64,000 bases of DNA from Paraflavitalea sp. CAU 1676 (lineage in GTDB: Bacteria > Bacteroidota > Bacteroidia > Chitinophagales > Chitinophagaceae). A model generated the notes under the pieces. That model did no database searches, had not been told where the DNA came from, and worked only from the letters and a program-made list of their open reading frames with translations. The stretch covers positions 992,001 through 1,056,000 of the forward strand of contig NZ_JARHUJ010000002.1 of the NCBI RefSeq assembly GCF_029223285.1. The letters run 5' to 3'. Both the position numbers and the translations under genes were made by a program. Shown here piece by piece: positions 17,935 to 25,560 of this stretch (the first letter of the stretch is position 1; the number at the start of each line of letters is the position of its first letter).

Positions 17935-18981
17935 CTACTTACAATGCGGCTCGCGGAAATAGGCAGCCACTTTATCGATCGAAGCCTGGGTTACCTGAAT
18001 ATGGGTACTGCATTCGCGGGCCGATCGTTCGATGACTGCTTTGTTTTGCTCGAAGCTCAATGGGGTAAACAATTGCGTTACGTCGCCTTTGCGGCCGGAG
18101 GAGAGGTTCAGGGCTGGGGGGGCCGACGTATTACAAGTGAAATCTATTTTATAAAAATCTACCTGCTTGCGTTGTGGTTGCTGATCGGTGATACAATACA
18201 CTTGCAGATTGGTGATATCGTACACGATGCTCCAGCGCGTATAACCCTTTTGTGATACTTTGTCGAGGATAGTAAATGCATAGTCAACGGAGTTGGTATT
18301 GTTGCTGCCACCCTGGTATTGCTTGATCATACTGCAGGCAGTAGCGAAACGCTCAACGGAGTTATCGTACCCCGCCGGCTTGTTCTTATCAACCTGTTTC
18401 ACCGCATCTTCATACACGGTATTCGTAAGCACAGGGTAGGCGAGGCTGCTACCCCGGTGAACGATCATCTTACCTTTGATGAATTCTATGGTCGCGGCAT
18501 TGCCACGTGCGTCGGCCACCAGGTAGTGCAGCGGTGCAGCGCCTGTCCGGTCTATGCGGATCTGGTGATCGCTGGCTACCACCTCCTCGATCGTGGTGTA
18601 ATTATCGAGCTGGTACTGTATCCACTGCAATTCATTCAGACAGGCACGGCCGTCGGCCTGGGGATAGACAGTTTCGTTCAACCACATCAACTCCACCACC
18701 AACCCTTTTTCGTTCATGCCGCCATGCGGAAACTCCTTGCCAAACTGGTTGAAGGTTACGCTGCCATAAGCAGCGGTCCAGGAGATCGTTTTACCTTCAT
18801 CCTGCCGGAAGGAGGTTTTAAGAACGCCCCGGGCATTGACCATCATCATCCCATTACCGCTTACCCAATCATAATTACGGCCAAATACATGCCGGCCATC
18901 CTTGCTCAGCAAAAACGTAGAGCAGGCGAAGGAGGCGACAGAAAGTACGATAAGGAGCAGAAAGGTTACAGTTTTCTTCAT
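17935..18981 (-). CDS. Exported choloylglycine-hydrolase/penicillin V acylase-type Ntn amidohydrolase
   Basis: The 348-residue protein belongs to the linear amide C-N hydrolase (CBAH) family. After a 19-residue signal peptide ending SVASFA comes C20 in CSTFLLSKDGRHVFGRNYDW. In this family the mature N-terminal Cys is the nucleophile, so signal-peptide cleavage would itself expose it. Other family marks are GRNYDW, the HGGMNEKGLVVELMWL segment and a later NSVERFATA. Known relatives hydrolyse bile-acid amides, penicillin V or N-acyl homoserine lactones. The A-C junction could be misread as a lipobox, but the position matches the catalytic Cys. It probably acts in the periplasm. Confidence 0.9.
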   Translation of the reverse strand: MKKTVTFLLLIVLSVASFACSTFLLSKDGRHVFGRNYDWVSGNGMMMVNARGVLKTSFRQDEGKTISWTAAYGSVTFNQFGKEFPHGGMNEKGLVVELMWLNETVYPQADGRACLNELQWIQYQLDNYTTIEEVVASDHQIRIDRTGAAPLHYLVADARGNAATIEFIKGKMIVHRGSSLAYPVLTNTVYEDAVKQVDKNKPAGYDNSVERFATACSMIKQYQGGSNNTNSVDYAFTILDKVSQKGYTRWSIVYDITNLQVYCITDQQPQRKQVDFYKIDFTCNTSAPPALNLSSGRKGDVTQLFTPLSFEQNKAVIERSARECSTHIQVTQASIDKVAAYFREPHCK

Positions 18982-19015
18982 ACTACAATTTACTGATTTT
19001 ACAGGCAGGAACCCC

Positions 19016-19023
19016 TAATTTTG
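19016..19023 (+). promoter_or_regulatory. Candidate -7 element of the Crp/Fnr gene
   Basis: TAATTTTG matches TAnnTTTG exactly and ends five bases before the ATG at 19028. A TTTA at 18989-18992 is a weak -33 with slightly long spacing (23). If used, the transcript would be leaderless or nearly so. Confidence 0.4.
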
Positions 19024-19027
19024 AAGT

Positions 19028-19606
19028 ATGATCTCCGCCTTCGAAACATACCTGCACACACATGCGGGTCTTACCGGGGAAGAAATTAACCGGATATCTT
19101 CTGCTGCCACTGCCAGGTCGATCCGACGCAATGAATTGATACTGCAGGAAGGCCAGGTATGCCGGCATAAGACCTTTTTAGTGAGCGGCCTGCTACGTAC
19201 GTATGGCATTGTAGCCGATGGCAGCGAACACATATTGCAGTTTGCCAGCGAAAATACCTGGACCCTCGATGCCGAAAGCTATGATCATCAGAAACCGACA
19301 CTTTTCAACATTGCGGCCGTAGAACGCAGCGAGCTCTTACAGTGGACGAAGCCCGCATTTGACCGCTTGCTACTGGAAATTCCAGCACTTAAAGCCTTCT
19401 CGGAGCAATTGATCGCCAATAGCAATCACCGCAGCCGTCAACGACTCTTCACCTCCCTGAGTGCGACCCCCGAAGAAAAATATGAAGACTTTGTTCGTCT
19501 CTTTCCCGATCTGCTTGCCCGCCTGCCCCTCCACATGATCGCGGCCTACCTGGGTATATCTCTCAAAACACTTACCCGCATTCGCCACGCACAGCTGAAA
19601 AGATAA
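19028..19606 (+). CDS. Crp/Fnr-family transcriptional regulator
   Basis: The 192-residue protein has a cyclic-nucleotide-binding-like beta-roll at about residues 25-115 (RRNELILQEGQVCRHKTFL, GSEHILQFASENTW). A dimerisation helix and a short C-terminal winged HTH follow (LPLHMIAAYLGISLKTLTRIR, about 160-188). Bacteroidetes have many such short Crp/Fnr proteins that often control an adjacent gene. Here the next gene is an NAD(P)-binding reductase 88 bases downstream, with a perfect palindrome in between (19627-19640). No cysteine cluster for an Fe-S centre is seen, so it is unlikely to be an FNR-type oxygen sensor. Effector unknown. Confidence 0.88.
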   Translation: MISAFETYLHTHAGLTGEEINRISSAATARSIRRNELILQEGQVCRHKTFLVSGLLRTYGIVADGSEHILQFASENTWTLDAESYDHQKPTLFNIAAVERSELLQWTKPAFDRLLLEIPALKAFSEQLIANSNHRSRQRLFTSLSATPEEKYEDFVRLFPDLLARLPLHMIAAYLGISLKTLTRIRHAQLKR

Positions 19607-19626
19607 TATCCTACACCGCAATATTG

Positions 19627-19640
19627 TGGTCAAATGACCA
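19627..19640. promoter_or_regulatory. Perfect palindrome, candidate operator for the adjacent Crp/Fnr protein
   Basis: TGGTCA-AA-TGACCA is a perfect inverted repeat with 6-bp arms, alone in the gap between the Crp/Fnr gene and the reductase it probably controls. It is 55 bases upstream of the reductase start, where an activator or repressor could act. Assignment to this regulator is by position only. Confidence 0.5.
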
Positions 19641-19694
19641 TTTTCATAAAACAGGAGCCGCTGATTTTTGTACCCTAAAACTCAGTGAATCTTT

Positions 19695-20582
19695 ATGCAT
19701 GTATTTGTAACTGGAGCTACCGGCTTTGTAGGCTCCGCCATTGTGCAGGAATTACTACAACACGGCCACCAGGTAACCGGACTGGCACGTAGCGAAGAAA
19801 ATACCGGAATCCTAAAAAAAGCAGGCGCAAGCGTTTATCGCGGCAACCTCAATGACCTGCCAGGCCTTATAGCAGGAGTAGCGCAGGCCGACGCGGTGAT
19901 CCACACTGCCTTTAATCATGACTTCACCCAATTCAAAGCCAATTGCGAAGCCGACAGCCGGGTGATCCAAGCATTGGGGACGGCATTGGCAGCTTCCCGT
20001 CGCCCGCTGGTGATCACTTCTGGTATTGGTTTGCTCAACTATGGACGGGTGGTCACGGAAGCTGATGTTCCGCCAGGTGCTGAGAAGGTACCCCGCGCAG
20101 CATCTGAAGAAGCTGCTCATACAGCCGCTGCACAAGGAACAAACAGCTATATCGTAAGGCTTCCGCCAACGGTTCATGACAAGGGTGACCATGGCTTTAT
20201 CCCCATCGTGATAGGTCTGGCCAAAGACAAAGGCGTATCGGCCTATATCGGTGAAGGCGCCAATCGTTGGCCTGCGGTGCATCGTCTGGATGCTGCGGAG
20301 CTGTACCGGCTTATCATTGAAAAGCAACCTGCACAACAGGTATTCCATGCCGTGGGTGAAGAAGGCATCCCTTTCAAAGATATCGCCAATGCAATCGGTC
20401 TGGAATTGAGTGTTCCTGTCGAGGGCAAAGACAACGCGGCCGCTGATGCGCACTTTGGATGGTTCAGGTATTTTGCCAGTATTGATTGTCCCGCCAGCAG
20501 CGAACAAACCAGGACCAGTTTAGGCTGGAAACCGGTGGGGCCGGGATTGCTGAAAGATATCCATACGGCGGGGTACTTTTAA
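19695..20582 (+). CDS. NAD(P)-binding epimerase/reductase (extended or atypical SDR)
   Basis: The 295-residue protein begins with the Rossmann motif GATGFVG at residues 7-13. It has an acidic or basic cofactor-selecting segment (LARSEENTGIL) and VIHTAFNHD in place of a classical active site. The usual YxxxK is not obvious near the expected position, as in atypical SDRs that act as NADPH-dependent reductases or sensors. The mid-protein phrase VRLPPTVHDKGDHGFIP is frequent in this Bacteroidetes/proteobacterial NAD-dependent epimerase subgroup. It is probably cytoplasmic and controlled by the upstream Crp/Fnr regulator. A terminator follows at 20621-20670. Confidence 0.82.
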   Translation: MHVFVTGATGFVGSAIVQELLQHGHQVTGLARSEENTGILKKAGASVYRGNLNDLPGLIAGVAQADAVIHTAFNHDFTQFKANCEADSRVIQALGTALAASRRPLVITSGIGLLNYGRVVTEADVPPGAEKVPRAASEEAAHTAAAQGTNSYIVRLPPTVHDKGDHGFIPIVIGLAKDKGVSAYIGEGANRWPAVHRLDAAELYRLIIEKQPAQQVFHAVGEEGIPFKDIANAIGLELSVPVEGKDNAAADAHFGWFRYFASIDCPASSEQTRTSLGWKPVGPGLLKDIHTAGYF

Positions 20583-20620
20583 ATTACCAAAGCAATACCA
20601 CCGGGATACACTTTGCTATA

Positions 20621-20670
20621 CAGCCGCACGGGAGACCGGTTATTCAACCGCTAATCCGTGCGGCTGTTTT
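20621..20670 (+). terminator. Intrinsic terminator with nested hairpin
   Basis: The outer 11-bp stem CAGCCGCACGG (20621-20631) pairs with CCGTGCGGCTG (20656-20666) and is followed by TTTT. Inside the loop a second hairpin, CGGTT-ATTC-AACCG (20637-20650), can form. The structure lies 38 bases after the reductase stop. The rest of the 382-base gap to 20964 holds only the PhyH promoter, an operator-like palindrome and a leader. Confidence 0.8.
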
Positions 20671-20758
20671 GTCCTCCTACCAGCTCCATCTATTTCACTG
20701 CACAACAGACTGATAATCCATCCACTTTTGCAGCAGACAGAAAAAAGAATTTATAATA

Positions 20759-20790
20759 TTTGGCAGAAGATGTTCTTTGCCCTATCTTTA
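20759..20790 (+). promoter_or_regulatory. Bacteroidetes-type promoter of the phyH-SDR operon
   Basis: TTTG at 20759-20762 is followed after 20 bases by TATCTTTA at 20783-20790. This matches TTTG-N19..21-TAnnTTTG apart from the last base. Transcription would start near 20795, leaving a leader of about 170 nt. A palindrome sits right at the expected start point. Confidence 0.6.
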
Positions 20791-20792
20791 GT

Positions 20793-20807
20793 CTACTAAT
20801 ATAGTAG
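20793..20807. promoter_or_regulatory. Palindrome over the predicted transcription start, candidate repressor operator
   Basis: CTACTA-ATA-TAGTAG is a perfect inverted repeat with 6-bp arms, three bases after the -7 element. A protein bound here would block initiation. The TACTA...TAGTA pattern is reminiscent of BlaI/MecI-type operators, but no such regulator gene is in the window, so the link is a guess. Confidence 0.45.
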
Positions 20808-20964
20808 GTTAATGTACCGCACTTATCTAACCGCACACACTACGCATAACGCTTCAACCAGCTTACATCAGTTGGTCAGCCACCGGCCTGCTTCCTGGAG
20901 TTGTTGTCGCTAACCATATTTCTGTCGACAACTTCTATTCTTTATCTATTCAATCATTTCATCT

Positions 20965-21846
20965 ATGAGTACTTCACATAGTGCAGGATTTCTCCTGGGT
21001 CAAAGGGTGACCCGGGAACAGGAAACCTTTTTCCAACGCAACGGATACATCCAGTTTAAGCAGTTTCTCAACGCAGACCAATTGGCCGAGATACTTCACG
21101 AGATCAGGTCTGTGCAGCGCTATCTCATCTCCAACAATATCGATAAGGTAAATGGTATTCCGCTTAAGTTTGGCCGGGATACCGATGGCAGTCTGATGAT
21201 CCAACGAATAGCTTTCGCTTCGCAGTACAGCCAGGTGTTGAGCAATTTGCTGAAGGATCCAAGATTCACCTCGATCACTCAATTACTGCAACCTTACCAG
21301 GGAAGGATCGGTGAATTTGAGAAAGATGGGCTGGTCGTTAATCATTATGTCAACCACGAGAACAGCGCTTTCAACCGCATGGGTTGGCATACCGATAGCC
21401 CACGGGACCTGTTCCTGGGAAGCCGCATTCTTCCCATGCTGAATGTAGGCCTGCACCTGGACGATTGCCCTTTTGAAAATGGCGGCTTGCGCGTATTGGC
21501 AGGCACCCACAAACAGGGCTTATTCCGCCTCTTGTTTCGTAAGAAGTATTTCATCGATAACAATCCGGACAAAGAAGAGACGGGGTTCAATGTTCAGGCG
21601 GGGGACCTCACCATCCATGATGGCCGCTTGTGGCACCGGGTGCAGCAATCGCCTTTTGAAGGGGAGGCAAGCCGCCGGCGGGTGATGTATATACCCATCG
21701 TCACGGGGGCCTACCAACCCAAACACGCCGATAGCGCCACTCCTTTTTATCATAAACTGGCTGCCTTGCAGAAGAACCGGAAGACAAAGATCAACTGGTC
21801 GCCTGCCGAGGGGAAAGCAGCCATTGCGCAGAATAATATTGCCTAA
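20965..21846 (+). CDS. Phytanoyl-CoA dioxygenase (PhyH) family Fe(II)/2-oxoglutarate oxygenase
   Basis: The 293-residue protein has the 2OG-oxygenase facial triad: H142 and D144 in GWHTDSPRD, and distal H224 in GRLWHRV. A following arginine-rich strand (ASRRRVMYIPI) probably supplies the 2-oxoglutarate contact. The N-terminal FFQRNGYIQFKQFLNADQL is typical of PhyH. Family members hydroxylate lipids or small metabolites using O2 and 2-oxoglutarate. The SDR gene 20 bases downstream fits a pathway in which a hydroxyl group is made and then oxidised. Substrate unknown. The promoter is at 20759-20790. Confidence 0.88.
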   Translation: MSTSHSAGFLLGQRVTREQETFFQRNGYIQFKQFLNADQLAEILHEIRSVQRYLISNNIDKVNGIPLKFGRDTDGSLMIQRIAFASQYSQVLSNLLKDPRFTSITQLLQPYQGRIGEFEKDGLVVNHYVNHENSAFNRMGWHTDSPRDLFLGSRILPMLNVGLHLDDCPFENGGLRVLAGTHKQGLFRLLFRKKYFIDNNPDKEETGFNVQAGDLTIHDGRLWHRVQQSPFEGEASRRRVMYIPIVTGAYQPKHADSATPFYHKLAALQKNRKTKINWSPAEGKAAIAQNNIA

Positions 21847-21866
21847 TCCAACAATCATATCAACCC

Positions 21867-22697
21867 ATGAGTTATGCGCTCGTTACCGGCTCTGCCAAAG
21901 GGATCGGAAAACATATTGCCATTGAGCTGGCCAGGCGGAACTATTCGATACTACTTACGGATATCGATGCTCCCGCACTACGTGATACTGCTATAGAGAT
22001 AAGACGCGATTACGGTGTGGATGTACAGGAACTGGTACAGGACCTGAGCAGATCTGACGCAGCCGCAAAACTAAAGGCCTGGTCGGCTTATTACCATGAC
22101 CGACTGACGGTAGTGGTGAACAATGCAGGTTTCGGACTCAATGATCCGTTCGAGGAGTTATCGCTGGAGGAGCAGTTTGGCATCATCGATGTAAACATCA
22201 AAGCGCAGCTGGCTATTACGCATGCCTTTTTGCCGGTACTGAAATCTTTTCCCAGATCTTACCTGCTGAATGTTTGCAGCACCACGGCCTTTCAACCGGT
22301 GCCCTACCTGGCGGTATACGCCGCCAGCAAGGCCTTCGTGTTATCGTTCAACCGGAGCCTGCACCACGAGCTGCGGCATTCAAGTGTTTCGCTGAGCTAC
22401 CTGAGTCCAGGCTCTACCGACACGGCCTTTGTAGAAAGAGCACGGATGAAACCGCATACCTTGAAAACCGCTACCCATTTCAATATGTCACCGGCTGAAG
22501 TGGCCAGAATCGGCGTGCGTGGCTTGTTCAGGGGCAAAGAGCACATAGTGCCAGGATTCCTGAATAAGCTGAATGCCGTGTTGCCCAAATTCTTCCCGGT
22601 ATCATTTGTTCGGAGGATCGCCGGATCGATCTATGAGCCACGACCAGCTACTGTGCCAGAAAGGCCAGGCGAAAGTACGCTCACGCAACCATCCTAA
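21867..22697 (+). CDS. Short-chain dehydrogenase/reductase coupled to PhyH oxygenase
   Basis: The 276-residue classical SDR has cofactor motif TGSAKGIG at 7-14, NNAG at about 88-91, the catalytic Ser in NVCSTTAF and active-site Y151/K155 in YAASK. The C-terminal part (FLNKLNAVLPKFFPVSFVRRI) resembles the SDR subgroup sometimes called DltE-like or serine/3-hydroxyacyl dehydrogenases. It follows the PhyH gene by 20 bases and is almost certainly in the same mRNA. It may act on the hydroxylated product. A hairpin at 22705-22730 ends the operon. Confidence 0.87.
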   Translation: MSYALVTGSAKGIGKHIAIELARRNYSILLTDIDAPALRDTAIEIRRDYGVDVQELVQDLSRSDAAAKLKAWSAYYHDRLTVVVNNAGFGLNDPFEELSLEEQFGIIDVNIKAQLAITHAFLPVLKSFPRSYLLNVCSTTAFQPVPYLAVYAASKAFVLSFNRSLHHELRHSSVSLSYLSPGSTDTAFVERARMKPHTLKTATHFNMSPAEVARIGVRGLFRGKEHIVPGFLNKLNAVLPKFFPVSFVRRIAGSIYEPRPATVPERPGESTLTQPS

Positions 22698-22704
22698 TAA
22701 AGTA

Positions 22705-22730
22705 ACAAGGGCCCCCAAACAGGCCCTTGT
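22705..22730 (+). terminator. Hairpin terminator after the phyH-SDR operon
   Basis: The 9-bp stem ACAAGGGCC pairs with GGCCCTTGT around an 8-base loop, seven bases after the SDR stop. The T-run after it is weak (CGTTTG), so termination efficiency is uncertain. The remainder of 22698-22815 shows nothing else. Confidence 0.6.
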
Positions 22731-22815
22731 CGTTTGCAATAGAGGCTCCTTTCGGCATACCACAGTTTTTCCCACCCCCTGGCAGAGGAGTAGTTGAAAG
22801 GATATTGGAGCATCA

Positions 22816-24051
22816 CTATTTAAAAATTGCAGCTAGTTTTTTATCGAGCGCTTCGTCGTCTTCCCCTTCGCCACCATACCGGCCAATGATAATACCCTGC
22901 GGATCGATCAGTATCTTGGTAGGAAGGCTGTAGATACCATAGGCTTCAGATTTATCTTCCGCACGGTCATATCCGCCTTCCGTTTTTTTCAGGCCGCGCA
23001 AAACATGTTTCCACACGCCAATACTGTCCTTCTGCACGGCCTGCCGCCAGGCCTTTGGGTTCGAATCGTCATCGGCAATGCCGATGATCTCAAAGCCCTT
23101 GTGTTTGTAGGCGCTGTATATGCGGCGCAGGTGTGGATTGCCCCTGCGGCAGGGCACACACCAGCTTGCCCAGAAGTCGACCAGCACATATTTCCCCCTG
23201 AAATCCTCCAACCGCAACGGTTGACCGTTGATGTCTGCGCCTGAAAAGGAAGTTGCCTTACTACCTGGCGAACCCAGCAGCAACCTGTTCATGTCCCGGG
23301 CAATCTGCTTGCCGTCGGGTGATTGCTGTACGGCTTCGCTCATTCGTTGGTAGATGCGCGCCACCTGGTCGTAATTCATTTGACCAACAAAATACCTCAA
23401 CTGCGATGCTGAAATGAAGGAATTCGGATTTCGTCCAATGTAATCCAGTTGGATCACCCGTATCTGCTCATAGAAAGGCTCCATGCTATCATGAACCAGT
23501 TGCAGATAGGCTTTCATCTGCTCCAGTTCTCCCTCCGGTTTGTTCGCTTTCTTCGCTTCCATATATTCAAGGTTTTTCGCTTCGTACCGGTCCGATAGGG
23601 GTCGGATCGCTTCCCTGGGCGCGATTGTCAGCCTGTCAAAGGCTTCCAGTTCCGCCTGCACCTGTCCTCCCTTGATCACCAGCGATTGGATATTGGATAT
23701 ATCACCGCTGATGTCGGTTAAGCCGGGTTCAATGAACATACTACGGAGTTGCGTGAGCCTTGGCCCTTGCATAACTGCTTCCGTGAAGGTCAAAAACAGC
23801 CTTTTGGGATACCTGGCTACTCCCCGGTATTCAAAAGCACCCGAAACCAATAGTATACTATCGTGCTTTTGTTGATGCTCTTCGTCGTAGTAGAGGAAAT
23901 GCGCAAAAGTACCGTCTACGGCGCCGGAGATATTTCCCCTGATCAGAAATGCCTCGCTATCTGTTGACTGGAGACGAAACGTATCGGGTTGTTGCGCCAT
24001 CGTAGCAACAGTTATCCAGCACCCCGCCAGCAGCATGAGTAATTGTTTCAT
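22816..24051 (-). CDS. TlpA-family thiol-disulfide protein with DUF4369 domain
   Basis: The 411-residue exported protein has a signal peptide (about 1-20, ending TMAQ). A DUF4369-like beta domain follows at about 28-130 (FLIRGNISGAVDGTF...), then a helical linker. The C-terminal thioredoxin fold has the redox pair C298/C301 in WASWCVPC and the cis-Pro region YSLPTKILIDPQG. Such AhpC/TSA-TlpA proteins often follow susC/susD pairs in Bacteroidetes and act in the periplasm. Here it is the third gene after susC and susD, 70 bases downstream with a hairpin in the gap. Its redox partner and role in uptake are not known. Confidence 0.9.
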   Translation of the reverse strand: MKQLLMLLAGCWITVATMAQQPDTFRLQSTDSEAFLIRGNISGAVDGTFAHFLYYDEEHQQKHDSILLVSGAFEYRGVARYPKRLFLTFTEAVMQGPRLTQLRSMFIEPGLTDISGDISNIQSLVIKGGQVQAELEAFDRLTIAPREAIRPLSDRYEAKNLEYMEAKKANKPEGELEQMKAYLQLVHDSMEPFYEQIRVIQLDYIGRNPNSFISASQLRYFVGQMNYDQVARIYQRMSEAVQQSPDGKQIARDMNRLLLGSPGSKATSFSGADINGQPLRLEDFRGKYVLVDFWASWCVPCRRGNPHLRRIYSAYKHKGFEIIGIADDDSNPKAWRQAVQKDSIGVWKHVLRGLKKTEGGYDRAEDKSEAYGIYSLPTKILIDPQGIIIGRYGGEGEDDEALDKKLAAIFK

Positions 24052-24070
24052 GAAAACTCTTTTAGAGAAA

Positions 24071-24102
24071 GCCGGGCCCGGTACGGTGTTTCAGGGCCCG
24101 GC
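24071..24102 (-). terminator. Intercistronic hairpin between susD and the tlpA-like gene
   Basis: A perfect 9-bp GC stem (GCCGGGCCC with GGGCCCGGC) surrounds a 14-base loop. On the minus strand it is followed by TTTCTC rather than a clean T-run. It may partly terminate, or protect the 3' end of susCD mRNA, so that less of the TlpA-like protein is made. Confidence 0.5.
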
Positions 24103-24121
24103 CATTCTGATTAACGATTGA

Positions 24122-25543
24122 TTATTGCTTGGGATATCCGGGGTTCTGATCACCAAAACCAGGGTTGAGCTGGAACTCGGTGGCCGGAACGGGAAGTATG
24201 TATTGCTCCTTGCTGGTAATAGTTGGCCGCAGGGCTTTTACCGTTTCGAAAGGCAGCCTTAACAAGGCAAACCATTCTATTCCATCTTCTGCTGCCAGGT
24301 TTCGAACGTATTCGAGATAGAGCTGGTACAACAGATCAGGCGCAGTGTTGGCATTGTCAACAGCTGTAAAATTGGTGACCCCTGCATGTCCCATCACCTC
24401 TTTCAGGATATTACGGGCATCGACCAGTGAACCACCCGAACGAACGATGGCTTCAGCCTTCTGCAGGTAGACTTCCGTGAGACGAAATACATAAGCATCT
24501 TCATATTTGGGGCCGGTATACTTGCCGATGTACAACGAATCTTTCAGGAAAGACATGGTGCCAGGCGGCGGTACACGCAACATCCAGGTGGCACGCGGAT
24601 CATTCGCCAACAGGTTTTTAAAATACGAAGTGGCGAGGAATACACTCGACTGTATAAACTCGTAGTTCATTTTCCTGGTTCTCTGGTTGGGGTAGGGCGC
24701 AATACCCAGGATCACCTCTTTGCTGGTAAGGCCCTTGGTAAGGAAAAGATCCTTGAGGTTAGCCTCCAGTGCATAGTTATTATTTCCGATCAATGCATTG
24801 GCGACGTTTATGAGTTCTTTGTAATCGGCAGTCTGCCCCCGGCTCATGAGCACCCTTAACTTCAGCGCTTGTGCTGCGGCCTTATTGGCATAATGCACAG
24901 GCCTGTTTTCGGGACCGTTGGCAATGGCATAGTCGATATCTTCCATAATGAAGTCATAGCTTTCCTTTACCGTGCTTCTTGCACCGGCCGATCCATTTTT
25001 GAAGGTGAGCGGTTCTTTGCGCAGCAATACGCCAAACTTACTATCAGGGGTGTGCCATTCGCCAAAATACGATAAGAGAAAGAAGTGAGCATAGGCCCGC
25101 AGAAAACGGGCTTCCGCAAGTATCTCCTTTTTACGGGCGCCGATAAAGCTGCCATCGGGCAATGCTTCTACACCCGCGATGGTGCCATTGGCCGCATTGA
25201 GTACAGCGTAGGCGTATCCCCAATCGCCCGTTTGGGTTGGTGTGAATCTATGTGTTTGGTAGTAAACGGCCCCAAATCCATATTGCATCGAACCAGCCAT
25301 CATGGCGGGTATGATCTCATGCGGGAACGACCAACCGGTTGAGAGTACAGAGAGTACTGTTGTAGCTTTTGCAAAACGGTAATAAGCCCCGTTCAAAGCA
25401 ATTTCCGCACTTTTCTGATCAACCACGACGTTGCCGTCGACGATGGCCTGTGAAGGCAACGCATTCAGCTGTTTTTTACAGGATGTCTGTACCAGCAGGG
25501 CGACTGCGATGGTCAGTAATATCGGGAGTTTTCTTAGTTTCAT
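24122..25543 (-). CDS. susD: SusD/RagB-family outer-membrane nutrient-binding lipoprotein
   Basis: The 473-residue lipoprotein has lipobox VQTSC (Cys about 22). SusD hallmarks are the N-terminal ALNGAYYRF, the tetratricopeptide-like helices with FLRAYAHFFLLSYFGEWHTP, and the C-terminal RLPFETVKALRP...YILPVPATEFQLNPGF. It sits on the cell surface as the lid of the SusC barrel and captures the nutrient. Start ATG 25543 gives the signal peptide. The gene is 17 bases after susC, clearly one operon. The nutrient cannot be read from sequence, and no glycosidase or peptidase is encoded beside it. Confidence 0.95.
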   Translation of the reverse strand: MKLRKLPILLTIAVALLVQTSCKKQLNALPSQAIVDGNVVVDQKSAEIALNGAYYRFAKATTVLSVLSTGWSFPHEIIPAMMAGSMQYGFGAVYYQTHRFTPTQTGDWGYAYAVLNAANGTIAGVEALPDGSFIGARKKEILAEARFLRAYAHFFLLSYFGEWHTPDSKFGVLLRKEPLTFKNGSAGARSTVKESYDFIMEDIDYAIANGPENRPVHYANKAAAQALKLRVLMSRGQTADYKELINVANALIGNNNYALEANLKDLFLTKGLTSKEVILGIAPYPNQRTRKMNYEFIQSSVFLATSYFKNLLANDPRATWMLRVPPPGTMSFLKDSLYIGKYTGPKYEDAYVFRLTEVYLQKAEAIVRSGGSLVDARNILKEVMGHAGVTNFTAVDNANTAPDLLYQLYLEYVRNLAAEDGIEWFALLRLPFETVKALRPTITSKEQYILPVPATEFQLNPGFGDQNPGYPKQ

Positions 25544-25560
25544 TGCAGTTGATTTTTGGG

